Positions 41,954 to 51,211 of a DNA stretch of 64,000 nucleotides are shown piece by piece. Origin of the DNA: Protaetiibacter sp. SSC-01 (GTDB taxonomy: Bacteria > Actinomycetota > Actinomycetes > Actinomycetales > Microbacteriaceae); assembly GCF_014483895.1 (NCBI RefSeq), contig NZ_CP059987.1, positions 1,860,001 through 1,924,000 on the forward strand, given 5' to 3'. Numbering within the stretch: the first letter of the stretch is position 1; every line of letters begins with the position of its first letter. A program made the translations under genes and the position numbers. Below the pieces are notes generated by a model. It saw nothing but the letters and a program-made list of their open reading frames with translations. It was not told where the DNA came from and ran no database searches.

Positions 41954-42835
41954 GTGGCGACGGATGCGGCACTCGCGGTCTTCGAGCACGCGCGACCCCG
42001 GCTCTTCGGCATCGCGTACCGGATGATGGGGACGGTCGCCGAAGCGGAGGACCTCGTGCAGGAGGCCTGGCTGCGCTGGCAGCGGGCCGACCGCGAGAGC
42101 GTGCGCGAGCCCGCCGCGTTCCTCGCGACGACCGTCACGCGCCTCGCCCTCAACGAGCTCGACTCCGCGCGCGCCCGCCGCGAGCAGTACGTGGGACCAT
42201 GGCTGCCCGAACCCGTCGACACCTCCGCGGATCCCGCGCTCGGGGCCGAGCGGGCGGAGGCGCTGTCATTCGCCGTGCTCCTGCTGCTCGAGCGCCTCTC
42301 CCCCGCCGAGCGCGCCGCCTACGTGCTGCACGAGGCCTTCGACTACCCGTACCGGCGGATCGCCGAGGTGCTCGAGACGAGCGAGGCCAACGCGCGGCAG
42401 CTCGCGAGCCGGGCGCGAGCGCACCTTGCCCGCGAGCGCGCGGCATCCGTCACCCCCGCGGAGCGCGAGCGCCTGCTCGGAGCGTTCCTCGCGGCCGCGC
42501 AGTCGGGCGACCTCGAGGGGCTCGAGGCCGTGCTCGCGGAGGACATCGTCGCGTTCTCGGACGGCGGCGGAGTCGTGCACGCCGCGCGTCGGCCCGTCGT
42601 GGGGCGCGAGAAGGTCGCCGCGTTCCTGCTCGGCGTGGCCGAGAAGTTCCTCGACGGGGTCTCGTTCGTGCCCGCGAGCTACAACGGCGACCTCGCGTTC
42701 GTCGGCGTGCGCGAGGGTGCGCCCATGTCGGTGTTCGCGCTCGACTTCGGGCCCGAGGGCATCCGCGGCTTCTACAACGTCATGAACCCGGCCAAGCTGT
42801 CACGAATCGAGGTGCTGTCCGGTCAGAGCGGGTGA
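41954..42835 (+). CDS. ECF41-type RNA polymerase sigma factor with SnoaL-like C-terminus
   Basis: The 293-residue protein has sigma region 2 ([30 protein letters not shown]), region 4 ([44 protein letters not shown]) and a C-terminal SnoaL-like domain of about 110 residues, the hallmark of group ECF41/SigJ. The extension regulates activity instead of a separate anti-sigma factor. The GTG start at 41954 aligns with the family. Next to it is a nucleoside-sugar-epimerase-like gene, one of the usual ECF41 targets (carboxymuconolactone decarboxylase, oxidoreductase or epimerase). The environmental signal is unknown. Confidence 0.92.
   Translation: MATDAALAVFEHARPRLFGIAYRMMGTVAEAEDLVQEAWLRWQRADRESVREPAAFLATTVTRLALNELDSARARREQYVGPWLPEPVDTSADPALGAERAEALSFAVLLLLERLSPAERAAYVLHEAFDYPYRRIAEVLETSEANARQLASRARAHLARERAASVTPAERERLLGAFLAAAQSGDLEGLEAVLAEDIVAFSDGGGVVHAARRPVVGREKVAAFLLGVAEKFLDGVSFVPASYNGDLAFVGVREGAPMSVFALDFGPEGIRGFYNVMNPAKLSRIEVLSGQSG
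42798..42824 (+). promoter_or_regulatory. candidate ECF41-dependent promoter
   Basis: TGTCACG (42798-42804), near the 3' end of the sigma gene, matches the ECF41 -35 consensus TGTCACA at six of seven positions. Fifteen bases later CGGTC (42820-42824) resembles, with one extra base, the -10 CGTC. The oxidoreductase gene starts about 30 bp downstream. This is where ECF41 promoters usually lie. The inexact -10 keeps this tentative. Confidence 0.45.
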
Positions 42836-42855
42836 ACCTCCACGAAAGGACACCC

Positions 42856-43593
42856 ATGGACATCCTCGTCACGGGCGGCACCGGCCGCCTCGGCCGTCAC
42901 GTCGTCCCCGCCCTCCGCGACCGCGGACACACGGTACGCGTGCTGAGCAGGAGGCCCGGAGAGGGACACCGGGTCGGCGACCTCGACAGGGGCGCGGGCA
43001 TCGCGGCGGCGGTCGCGGGCGTCGACACGGTCGTGCACCTCGCGTCGACGTCGAAGGACGACGCTCGGCAGACACGCGCACTGCTCGACGCCCTCGAGGG
43101 CTCGCGGGCGCATCTGCTCTACGTCTCGATCGTCGGCGTCGACCGCGTGCCGCTCGGCTACTACCGCTCGAAGCTCGCCGCGGAGGAGGCGATCGGGGCG
43201 TCCGGGGTTCCGCACACGATCATCCGCGTCACCCAGTTCCACGACTTCGTCGTCAGCATGTTCCTCGCGCCGCAGCGGCACCTGCCCGTGACGTGCGTCA
43301 TCCCGGGCACGGCGCAGCCGATCGACCTGCGGGATGTCGCTCCGCGCATCGTCGAGCTCGTCGAGGCGGGGCCGTCTGGACGCGTCGACGACCTCGCGGG
43401 CCCCGAGATCCGCACCCTCGCCGAGTTCGCGGCCGAGTGGCAGCGCTCCCTCGGCAAGCGTCGCCCGATCTGGACGCTGCGGCTGCCGATCGGGTTCGTG
43501 AAGGGCGCGGCCGCGGGCGGGCTCACGACCGGGCGCCCGGGCGCCGGCCGTATCACCTTCGCGGAGTTCCTCGCGGCGGAGGCGGAGCGATGA
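42856..43593 (+). CDS. NAD(P)-binding NmrA/epimerase-like oxidoreductase
   Basis: The 245-residue protein has a Rossmann fold with the dinucleotide motif VTGGTGRLGRHV (residues 5-16) and YYRSKLAAEEAI (Tyr-x3-Lys, SDR-like). It belongs to the atypical short-chain group of NmrA/complex I-like proteins, typical of ECF41 regulons. The ATG is preceded by GAAAGGA. Its stop overlaps the next gene by 4 bp (ATGA). Substrate unknown; it is expected to be controlled by the upstream sigma factor. Confidence 0.88.
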   Translation: MDILVTGGTGRLGRHVVPALRDRGHTVRVLSRRPGEGHRVGDLDRGAGIAAAVAGVDTVVHLASTSKDDARQTRALLDALEGSRAHLLYVSIVGVDRVPLGYYRSKLAAEEAIGASGVPHTIIRVTQFHDFVVSMFLAPQRHLPVTCVIPGTAQPIDLRDVAPRIVELVEAGPSGRVDDLAGPEIRTLAEFAAEWQRSLGKRRPIWTLRLPIGFVKGAAAGGLTTGRPGAGRITFAEFLAAEAER

Positions 43594-44078
43594 CCGTCGT
43601 CACGCGCATCGCGCTCGCCGTGCTCGCCGCCAACGAGCTGCTCGTGGGCGTGTGGAACCAGTTCTGGCCCGACGGCTTCTACGCCGACTTCCCGACCGTG
43701 TCGCTCGACCCCGAATACAGCGAGCACTATGCGCGCGACTTCGGCGGCGCGACGCTCGGCATCGCCCTCGTGCTCATCGCGGCCCTCATCGCCCCGACGG
43801 GCGCGCTCGTGACGACCGCGGGCGCGGCCTACACGGTGTTCGCGCTCCCGCACTTCGTGTTCCATGCCGCGCATCTCGAGCACGCGAGCCCCGCGGATGT
43901 CGCCTTCCTGCTGATCGGCAACGGTCTCGGCGCGCTCGTGGGCCTCTTCGTGATCGTGCTCGGCGTGCTACGAATGGGGCGTGAACGACGCCGTCTTCGT
44001 GCTCCCTCTGTGGATGGACCTGCTCGCGGTGGGGATCGGCAGCGTGCAGGGGGCGGCGTTCGCGGCGCAGTTCCGTGA
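43590..44078 (+). CDS. four-helix membrane protein, overlapping the next gene
   Basis: The 162-residue reading frame has four transmembrane segments in residues 5-130 (WNQFWPDGFYADFPTVSLDPEYSEHYARDFGG between the first and second). Its start overlaps the upstream oxidoreductase by 4 bp, so it is likely the third ECF41-operon gene. The last 32 residues (MGRERRRLRAPSVDGPARG...) overlap the TRIC-like gene by 98 bp and look like the out-of-frame reading of that gene. The natural end may be close to residue 130 after a lost stop, or the overlap is genuine. Family not recognised. Confidence 0.7.
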   Translation: MTVVTRIALAVLAANELLVGVWNQFWPDGFYADFPTVSLDPEYSEHYARDFGGATLGIALVLIAALIAPTGALVTTAGAAYTVFALPHFVFHAAHLEHASPADVAFLLIGNGLGALVGLFVIVLGVLRMGRERRRLRAPSVDGPARGGDRQRAGGGVRGAVP

Positions 44079-44670
44079 CCGCCGGCTCGACCTGCTCGGC
44101 GTCGCGATCGTCGGCATCGCGACGGGCTTCGGCGGCGGTCTGCTGCGCGACATCCTGCTCGGCCAGGTTCCCCTCGCGCTGCAGAGCAACTGGTACCTGC
44201 CCGTCGCGACCGCCGCGGCCCTCATCGGCATGCTGCTGCAGCGACTGGTGCACAAGCTCGGCGTCACCCTCAACGTGCTCGACGCCGTGTCGATCGGCCT
44301 CTTCGGGGCGCTCGGCACGACCAAGGCGCTCGCGCTCGGACTACCCGAGGTGCCCGCGGTGTTCGTCGGCGCGATCGCCGCGGTCGGCGGCTCGGTGCTG
44401 CGCGACGTGCTGCTCAACCTGCCGATCGCGATCATGCAGGTCGGGTCGCTCTACGCGGTCGCCGCGATCGTCGGATCGGCGACTCTCGTCGTGCTCGACC
44501 GTTTCGGTGTGGACGTGCTCGTCTCGGGCATCGTGTGCGTCGTCGTGACCTTCGGGGTGCGGGTGCTCGCCGTCGCGTTCCACTGGCAGCTTCCCGAGCA
44601 ACGGCACCTGCCCACCGGGGCGATCCGCATCATCCGCCGCCCCAAGAAGGATCGCCCTGCCGGCGCCTGA
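43981..44670 (+). CDS. TRIC-type cation channel (UPF0126) family protein
   Basis: The 229-residue protein has seven predicted transmembrane helices with the two UPF0126 repeats: GVAIVGIATGFGGGLLRDILLG and GAIAAVGGSVLRDVLLNLPI (both with G-G-x-R-D motifs). This is the prokaryotic TRIC channel family, which conducts monovalent cations and may also be called YadS/YicG-like. GTG at 43981 or ATG at 44014 are both possible starts; both lie within the preceding frame. The C-terminus ends in a basic tail. Physiological role unknown. Confidence 0.88.
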   Translation: MNDAVFVLPLWMDLLAVGIGSVQGAAFAAQFRDRRLDLLGVAIVGIATGFGGGLLRDILLGQVPLALQSNWYLPVATAAALIGMLLQRLVHKLGVTLNVLDAVSIGLFGALGTTKALALGLPEVPAVFVGAIAAVGGSVLRDVLLNLPIAIMQVGSLYAVAAIVGSATLVVLDRFGVDVLVSGIVCVVVTFGVRVLAVAFHWQLPEQRHLPTGAIRIIRRPKKDRPAGA

Positions 44671-44905
44671 CGGTGAGGACGGCGGGAGCATCACCTCGGC
44701 GAGCGAGCGGCGGAGCCAGGCGAGATAGCGCTCGTCGTCGTAGCCGGCGTGCCCGGTGAGGCGCGCGTAGGTTTCGGGCATCGTGACGATCCAGACGGAT
44801 GCGACGAGCTCGTCGCGAGGAAGGTCGGTGCGCGCCCAGCCGCGGTCGATCCAGATGCCGACGAGCTCGTCGAGCTCGCGGCGGCGCGCGCCGAGCAGCT
44901 CTGCC
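44671..44905 (-). pseudogene. 3' remnant of a TetR family regulator gene
   Basis: Translating the minus strand from about 44905 gives WAELLGARRRELDELVGIW..., then WIVTMPETYARLTGHAGYDDERYLAWLRRSLAEVML, which resembles the C-terminal ligand domain of TetR proteins. An in-frame stop precedes it and no helix-turn-helix is present upstream, so the 5' half is gone. The frame continues without a stop into the antisense of the TRIC gene, so the natural end is also lost or changed. It abuts the glycosyltransferase remnant head to head. Decay is my interpretation; the missing half is seen. Confidence 0.6.
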
Positions 44906-44907
44906 CA

Positions 44908-45089
44908 CCGGCGTCAACCTGCGCACCGGCACGCCCAGCGCATCCGCCGTGCGCGACGCCGTGCGTACGGTGCTCGCGGACGGGCGCTACGCGGAGGCGA
45001 GCGCCCGGATCGGCGCCGACATCCGCGTCTCCCCCGGGGTCGACGGCCTCGCCGACCTCGTGCGCACCCTCGCGCCCGTCAGGGCGTGA
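44908..45089 (+). pseudogene. 3' remnant of a macrolide-type glycosyltransferase gene
   Basis: The frame LPTGVNLRTGTPSASAVRDAVRTVLADGRYAEASARIGADIRVSPGVDGLADLVRTLAP to the stop at 45089 matches the last 60 residues of MGT-family UDP-glycosyltransferases (GVNLRT... and the R-x-GAD-x-SPG-x-DGLAD tail). The rest of the 400-residue enzyme is absent. The remnant begins exactly where the TetR remnant starts in the other direction, so one deletion could have removed both 5' ends and the shared promoter region. Confidence 0.65.
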
Positions 45090-45093
45090 TGAT

Positions 45094-45163
45094 CGTCCGG
45101 GAGGACGACGCGCTGCCGCAGGGCCTTGTGGGCCCAGGGCGCGCCGCGTCGTCCTCCCGGACG
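45094..45163. terminator. long bidirectional hairpin after leuA
   Basis: CGTCCGGGAGGACGACGCG (45094-45112) and its exact complement (45145-45163) form a 19-bp stem, with an inner GGGCC-TTGT-GGGCCC fold in the 32-base loop. It begins 5 bp after the glycosyltransferase remnant stop and ends 17 bp after the leuA stop. It probably ends leuA transcription from one side and served the lost glycosyltransferase gene on the other. Confidence 0.7.
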
Positions 45164-45179
45164 AAGAACGGGAACCGGA

Positions 45180-46970
<1,791 letters not shown>

Positions 46971-46987
46971 TCAGCCAACGACGAACT

Positions 46988-47026
46988 CCGCGACGGGGAA
47001 GGCCTGAGAACTAGGCCCCGTCGCGG
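46988..47026 (-). promoter_or_regulatory. leuA attenuator-like hairpin
   Basis: An 11-bp perfect stem (CCGCGACGGGG at 46988-46998 and CCCCGTCGCGG at 47016-47026) plus an inner GGCCT/AGGCC pairing forms a strong hairpin. It covers the end and stop codon of the leader peptide, 48 bp upstream of the leuA start. A ribosome stalled on the Leu codons would keep part of this stem unpaired. There is no strong T-run after it, so termination may be weak or act by translation. Confidence 0.6.
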
Positions 47027-47055
47027 CAGCTAAGAAGAAGCAGGCCGAAGCGCAC
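47011..47055 (-). CDS. leuA leader peptide
   Basis: A GTG-started 14-residue frame reads VRFGLLLLSCRDGA and ends in TAG. Four consecutive Leu codons (CTG CTT CTT CTT, two or more of them rare in this GC-rich genome) are the expected leucine sensor. A -10 hexamer TACCCT (minus strand, 47062-47067) ends 6 bp before the GTG, so the mRNA could start on the G itself: a leaderless leader peptide. It is followed by the attenuator-like hairpin and leuA. Leu attenuation is known in corynebacterial leuA; here it is inferred from the sequence. Confidence 0.7.
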   Translation of the reverse strand: MRFGLLLLSCRDGA

Positions 47056-47061
47056 GGAAAA

Positions 47062-47067
47062 AGGGTA
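47062..47067 (-). promoter_or_regulatory. -10 hexamer of the leuA promoter
   Basis: TACCCT on the minus strand lies 6 bp before the GTG of the leader peptide. It matches the actinobacterial TAnnnT pattern. No convincing -35 is seen 17-18 bp upstream, as is usual in actinobacteria. The promoter lies just after the LLM gene stop (47071). Confidence 0.5.
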
Positions 47068-47070
47068 GCA

Positions 47071-48036
47071 CTACGAACCGAGGCGCTCGTCGAGCGCCGG
47101 GCGCAGCTCGTCCGCGAAGAAGTCGAAGAAGCCGTCGACGTCGGGCCCAGCGTTCATGAGGGCGACATGGTCGAAGCCCGCGTCGGCATACGGGACCACC
47201 GCGTCGACGTGGGCCGCGACATCCGGGCCGGCGGGCACGCCCGCCGCGACGTCCTCCTTGTGGACGACGGCGCTCACGGCCTCGAAGTTGACCGGGTTGG
47301 GCAGTTCCGACATCACCTTCCAGCCCGTGACGCTCCACGCGTTCATGCGCCACGCGTGCTCGAGCGCCGCATCCGCGTCGGGACCCCACGCGAGCGACGC
47401 CTCCGCGTATCGCGGCCCTGTGCCGCCCGCGTCCTCGAACGCCGCGACGAGGTCCGCATCCGGCTCGACCGCGAAGAGCCCGGAGCCGAACTCGGCCGCG
47501 ATACGGGCGGATGCGGGGCCGCCCGCCGCGACGGCGATCGCGGGCAGCTCGTCGGGGAGGTCGAACACGCGGGCGTCCTCGAGGCTGAGGTACTCGCCGT
47601 CGTAGCTGTGGTAGCCGCCCTGCCAGAGCAGGGAGATGATCTCGAGCGCCTCGCGGAGCATCGTGTGGCGCACCCGCGCGGCCGGGAAGCCGAGCCCGAC
47701 GACGTGCTCGTTGAGCCGCTCCCCCGCGCCGATGCCGAGCGTGAACCTGCCGTCGGAGAGCAGGGCGACGGTCGCGGCGGCCTGGGCGATGATCGCCGGG
47801 TGGTAGCGGACGGTGGGGCACGTGACGCCCGTCGCGAGGCCGATGCGGTCGGTCGCCGTCGCGATCGAGCCGAGAACCGACCATGCGAACGGCGAATGCC
47901 CCTGCCGCTCGAGCCAGGGGTGATAGTGATCGCTGATCTCCACGAAGTCGAAGCCCGCCTTCTCGGCGAGCGTCGCCTGCCGCACGAGCTCGACCGGCCC
48001 GAACGCCTCCGCCATGAGCTTGTAGCCGTACCGCAT
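47071..48036 (-). CDS. LLM class F420-dependent oxidoreductase
   Basis: The 321-residue protein resembles the F420-dependent glucose-6-phosphate dehydrogenase-like family: MRYGYKLMAEAFGPVELVRQATLAEKAGFDFVEISDHYHPW at the N-terminus and SVLGSIATATDRIGLATGVTCPTVRYHPAIIAQAAATVALLSDGRFTLGIGAGE in the barrel. A cofactor F420 requirement is expected. The exact reaction is unknown; G6P activity is not assumed. It is a single gene on the minus strand before leuA. Confidence 0.85.
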   Translation of the reverse strand: MRYGYKLMAEAFGPVELVRQATLAEKAGFDFVEISDHYHPWLERQGHSPFAWSVLGSIATATDRIGLATGVTCPTVRYHPAIIAQAAATVALLSDGRFTLGIGAGERLNEHVVGLGFPAARVRHTMLREALEIISLLWQGGYHSYDGEYLSLEDARVFDLPDELPAIAVAAGGPASARIAAEFGSGLFAVEPDADLVAAFEDAGGTGPRYAEASLAWGPDADAALEHAWRMNAWSVTGWKVMSELPNPVNFEAVSAVVHKEDVAAGVPAGPDVAAHVDAVVPYADAGFDHVALMNAGPDVDGFFDFFADELRPALDERLGS

Positions 48037-48157
48037 CCGCTGCTCCCCTCGTGCGCCACCTACCGGTTCACGTCGACGCTAGGAAGCGGATGCGGGAGGG
48101 GACAGCGGGTTGACCGGCGTCGGGGCCGCGGCGAGAATGCCGCGACCCCGACCCGGA

Positions 48158-49573
48158 TCACTCGACCGCGAGCGCCGTGATGGGCGACACGCGCGTCGCG
48201 CGGCGGGCGGGCGTGACGGTCGCGACGGCGGTCAGCACCGCGGCCGCGCCCACGACGATCGCGAGGACCGTCCACGGCACGCCGGGGGCGACGATGCCGG
48301 GCATGCCGCGCGCCGAGCCGAGCAGCGACTGCGCACCGACCCATCCGTAGAACGCGCCGAGCACGAGCCCCACCATGACGGCCGTCGCCGTGAGCTGCAC
48401 GCTCTCGGAGAGGATCATGCGGCGAAGCTGACCCCGCGAGAAGCCGAGGGCGCGGAGCAGGCCGAGCTCGCGTGTGCGCTGCAGGACGCTCAGCGAGAGC
48501 GCGTTGACGAGACCGACGGCGGCGATGAGGGCGCTCACGCCGATGAGCACCGAGAACACGGCCGTGATGCTGTCGATCATCGACTCGGTGCCCCGGTAGA
48601 CGTCGGGCTCGTTCGCCGCTGCCTCGCGGATGAGGTTGCGGAAGCTCTCCATCGTCACGCCGAACATCGTCACGAGCGTCACGCCGATGACGACGCCGAT
48701 CGTCGTGCGCGAGGCGCGTTCCGGGTAGCGGAGGGCGTTCGCGGCGGCGAGGCGGGCCGACGGGGAGCGGCCCAGCATCCGTCCGACCAGCTTGAGGGCC
48801 GGCGGCATGACGAGGTGCGCGCCGATCACGACGCCTGTGAACGACAGGATGCCTCCGACGACGCCGAGGAGCACCGCGAGGGGCGTCACGAGGCCGAGGA
48901 GCATCGAGAGCACGAGGATCGCGGTGCCGACGGAGAAGAGCACGATCGCCACGGCGTTGCGACCGGGACGCGACGTGAGCTCGTCGTGCGAGAGCGGCTG
49001 CGAGCCGCCGATCGCCTCGAGGGGCGTCACCGAGAGCACGCGGCGCGAGCCCACCCACGCGGCGAGCCAGGTCGTCAGCACGACCGTGACGATCGGGAAG
49101 ACGAGCCCGACGTCGGCCCAGTCGTGCGGCACGTCGGGCAGCCAGCCGATGAGCACCGCGACGCGCTCGAGACCGACGGCGATGCCGGTGCCGACCGCGG
49201 CACCCGCGATCGAACCGATGATGCCGACGACGAGACCCTCGCGAGCCACCGCTCGACGCTGCTGGCGGGCGCTCGAGCCGACGAGGCGCAGGAGCGCGAT
49301 CGTGCGCGCGCGGCCGGCGACGATCGTAGCGAAGGTGTTCGAGGTGACGATCGAGCCGACGTAGACGGCGATCGCGATGAACACCCACGCGACGATCGCG
49401 AGCATGAGGAGCGCCGTGCCGCTCGCGCCCGTCACCGGGTCGGCCTTGATGGCGTCGCCGAGGACGCCCGTGACCTGCAGGAGCGCGACGCCGAACGCCG
49501 ACGACAGCAGCGCGACGACGATCGAGGATGCGTGCTCGCGCAGCCCCGTCGAGGTGGATCCGGCGGCCATCAC
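48158..49573 (-). CDS. FtsX/MacB-type ABC transporter permease
   Basis: The 471-residue permease has two FtsX-like repeats (VGSIVTSNTFATIVAGRARTIALLRLVGSS... and IGVSALIAAVGLVNALSLSVLQRTRELGLLRALGFSRGQLRRMIL), each with three helices, and extra helices around 190-260. A large extracellular domain between repeats is missing, unlike 800-residue LolC/macrolide exporters, so this is a compact version. It overlaps the ATPase gene by 4 bp and belongs with a two-component system upstream; together these resemble a peptide-antibiotic sensing and resistance module. Confidence 0.88.
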   Translation of the reverse strand: MMAAGSTSTGLREHASSIVVALLSSAFGVALLQVTGVLGDAIKADPVTGASGTALLMLAIVAWVFIAIAVYVGSIVTSNTFATIVAGRARTIALLRLVGSSARQQRRAVAREGLVVGIIGSIAGAAVGTGIAVGLERVAVLIGWLPDVPHDWADVGLVFPIVTVVLTTWLAAWVGSRRVLSVTPLEAIGGSQPLSHDELTSRPGRNAVAIVLFSVGTAILVLSMLLGLVTPLAVLLGVVGGILSFTGVVIGAHLVMPPALKLVGRMLGRSPSARLAAANALRYPERASRTTIGVVIGVTLVTMFGVTMESFRNLIREAAANEPDVYRGTESMIDSITAVFSVLIGVSALIAAVGLVNALSLSVLQRTRELGLLRALGFSRGQLRRMILSESVQLTATAVMVGLVLGAFYGWVGAQSLLGSARGMPGIVAPGVPWTVLAIVVGAAAVLTAVATVTPARRATRVSPITALAVE

Positions 49574-50355
49574 GCCACCTGCTCCATCGAGAGCATGAAC
49601 GACGCGATCTCGGACGCCTCCATGCGGGCGCGGTCGGACACGACGCGGCCGTCCGCGAGGAAGATCACGCGGTCGGCGTAGCTCGCCGCGACCGGGTCGT
49701 GCGTGACCATGGCGATCGACTGGCCGTAGCTTCGCGTCGCCGCCTGCAGCACCTGCAGCACCTCGCGGCCCGTGCGGGAGTCGAGGTTGCCGGTCGGCTC
49801 ATCGGCGAAGACGAGCTCGGGGCGCGTGACGAGGGCGCGCGCGATCGCGACGCGCTGCTGCTGCCCGCCCGACAGCTCATGCGGGCGGTGGGCGAGACGG
49901 GAGTCGAGGCCGAGCACGTTCTCGAGCTCGTCGATCCACTCGCGCTCGCGCACGCTCGGGGTGCGACCGTCGAGCTCGAAGGGCAGCAGGAGGTTGCCCT
50001 CGACGTCGAGCGTCGGCACGAGGTTGAACGCCTGGAAGACGAACCCGATGCGACGACGGCGCAGGAGGGTGAGCTGCTCGTCGCCGAGGCCGCCGATCTC
50101 GGAGTCGCCGAGCCACACGCGGCCCGAGGTGGGCGAGTCGAGGCCGGCCATGATGTGCATGAGCGTCGACTTGCCGGAGCCCGAGGGGCCCATGATGGCG
50201 GTGAACTCGCCGCGGCGGATGCCGAGGGTCACGTCGCGGAGGGCGTCGACGCGCGCGCCGTGGGCGCCGTAGCTCTTGGTGAGGTTCTCGACGCGGGCCA
50301 CGAGGCTCGCGGTGGGGGGCTCGGCCGCGGTCGGGATGCTGGTGGTGATGTCCAT
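49570..50355 (-). CDS. ABC transporter ATPase
   Basis: The 261-residue ATPase has Walker [10 protein letters not shown] (about residue 58), signature [15 protein letters not shown], Walker [13 protein letters not shown] and switch His in VTHD. The LolD/MacB-like subfamily fits the FtsX-type permease downstream. The N-terminal 20 residues are low complexity, and the ATG at 50355 is preferred as the earliest in-frame start. A REPIN lies between this gene and the upstream response-regulator gene; it may reduce or modify co-transcription. Confidence 0.93.
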   Translation of the reverse strand: MDITTSIPTAAEPPTASLVARVENLTKSYGAHGARVDALRDVTLGIRRGEFTAIMGPSGSGKSTLMHIMAGLDSPTSGRVWLGDSEIGGLGDEQLTLLRRRRIGFVFQAFNLVPTLDVEGNLLLPFELDGRTPSVREREWIDELENVLGLDSRLAHRPHELSGGQQQRVAIARALVTRPELVFADEPTGNLDSRTGREVLQVLQAATRSYGQSIAMVTHDPVAASYADRVIFLADGRVVSDRARMEASEIASFMLSMEQVA

Positions 50356-50439
50356 GCTTCGACGTTAGGAACGCCGGCCTGTCGCGCGCGTCCGCCTGGA
50401 TGCGTGATCCCATCCGCCTGAAGGATGACCTCGCGCCTA

Positions 50440-50541
50440 CCCGCTGGTTGAGTAGCGGCGAAGCCGCGTGTCGAAACCAGCCCGGCGTCAGACGTGGGCT
50501 GGTTTCGACACGCCCGCTGCGCGGGCTACTCAACCAGCGGG
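50440..50541. repeat. REPIN: two inverted REP palindromes
   Basis: Outer arms CCCGCTGGTTGAGTAG and CTACTCAACCAGCGGG (50440-50455 and 50526-50541) are perfect complements. Inner arms CGTGTCGAAACCAGCCC (50467-50483) and its complement (50496-50512) are also perfect. Between outer and inner arms each side has its own hairpin (GCGGC-GAA-GCCGC and GCCCGC-TGC-GCGGGC). This is the two-REP-in-inversion plan of a REPIN. It lies between the response regulator and the ABC ATPase genes. A half-copy is at 18373-18412. Confidence 0.8.
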
Positions 50542-50545
50542 TCTC

Positions 50546-51211
50546 CTACACGAGGCGGTTCTCGAAGGCGTAGACGACGAGCTGCACGCGGTCGCGCAGG
50601 CCGAGCTTCGCGAGGATGCGCGAGATGTGGGTCTTGACGGTCGCCTCCGACACGAACTCGCTGCGCGCGATCTCGGAGTTCGAGAGTCCGCGGCCCGCGA
50701 GCAGGAAGATGTCGCGCTCGCGCGAGGTGAGCGCGGCGAACTCGGGCGGCTCTCCCCCGTTGCCCGCGCGCGAGTCGAAGTGCTCGAAGAGCTCGCGCGT
50801 CGCCGACGGCGCGATGACGGCCGTTCCCGCGTGCACGGTGCGGATGGCGGCGAGCAGGAACTCGGGGTCGGAGTCCTTCAGCAGGAAGCCGCTCGCCCCC
50901 GCGCGGATGGCGCGCGTCGCGGCCTCGTCGAGGTCGAAGGTCGTGAGCACGACGACCTTCGGGGCGGGCCGGCGCGCCGCATCCGCCGCCGCGAGGATGC
51001 GCTCGGTCGACTCGATGCCGTCCATGACGGGCATGCGGATGTCCATGAGCACGACGTCGGGGCGTGCGCTCTCGACGAGGGCGACGCCCTCGCGGCCGTC
51101 GCCCGCCTCGCCCACGTACTCGAGGTCGGGCTGGGAGCTCACGAGCATCCGGATGCCGGTGCGGAAGAGCGCCTGGTCGTCGACGAGGGCGACGCGGATG
51201 GGCTCGGTCAT
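50546..51211 (-). CDS. NarL/FixJ-type response regulator
   Basis: The 221-residue regulator has a receiver domain (Asp pair in VALVDDQALF, phospho-acceptor Asp in VVLMDIRMP near residue 55, Lys in SGFLLKDSD) and a LuxR-type helix-turn-helix at the C-terminus (LTSRERDIFLLAGRGLSNSEIARSEFVSEATVKTHISRILAKLGLRDRVQLV). It overlaps the histidine kinase gene by 4 bp. Likely target: the downstream ABC transporter genes, by family precedent. Confidence 0.95.
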   Translation of the reverse strand: MTEPIRVALVDDQALFRTGIRMLVSSQPDLEYVGEAGDGREGVALVESARPDVVLMDIRMPVMDGIESTERILAAADAARRPAPKVVVLTTFDLDEAATRAIRAGASGFLLKDSDPEFLLAAIRTVHAGTAVIAPSATRELFEHFDSRAGNGGEPPEFAALTSRERDIFLLAGRGLSNSEIARSEFVSEATVKTHISRILAKLGLRDRVQLVVYAFENRLV

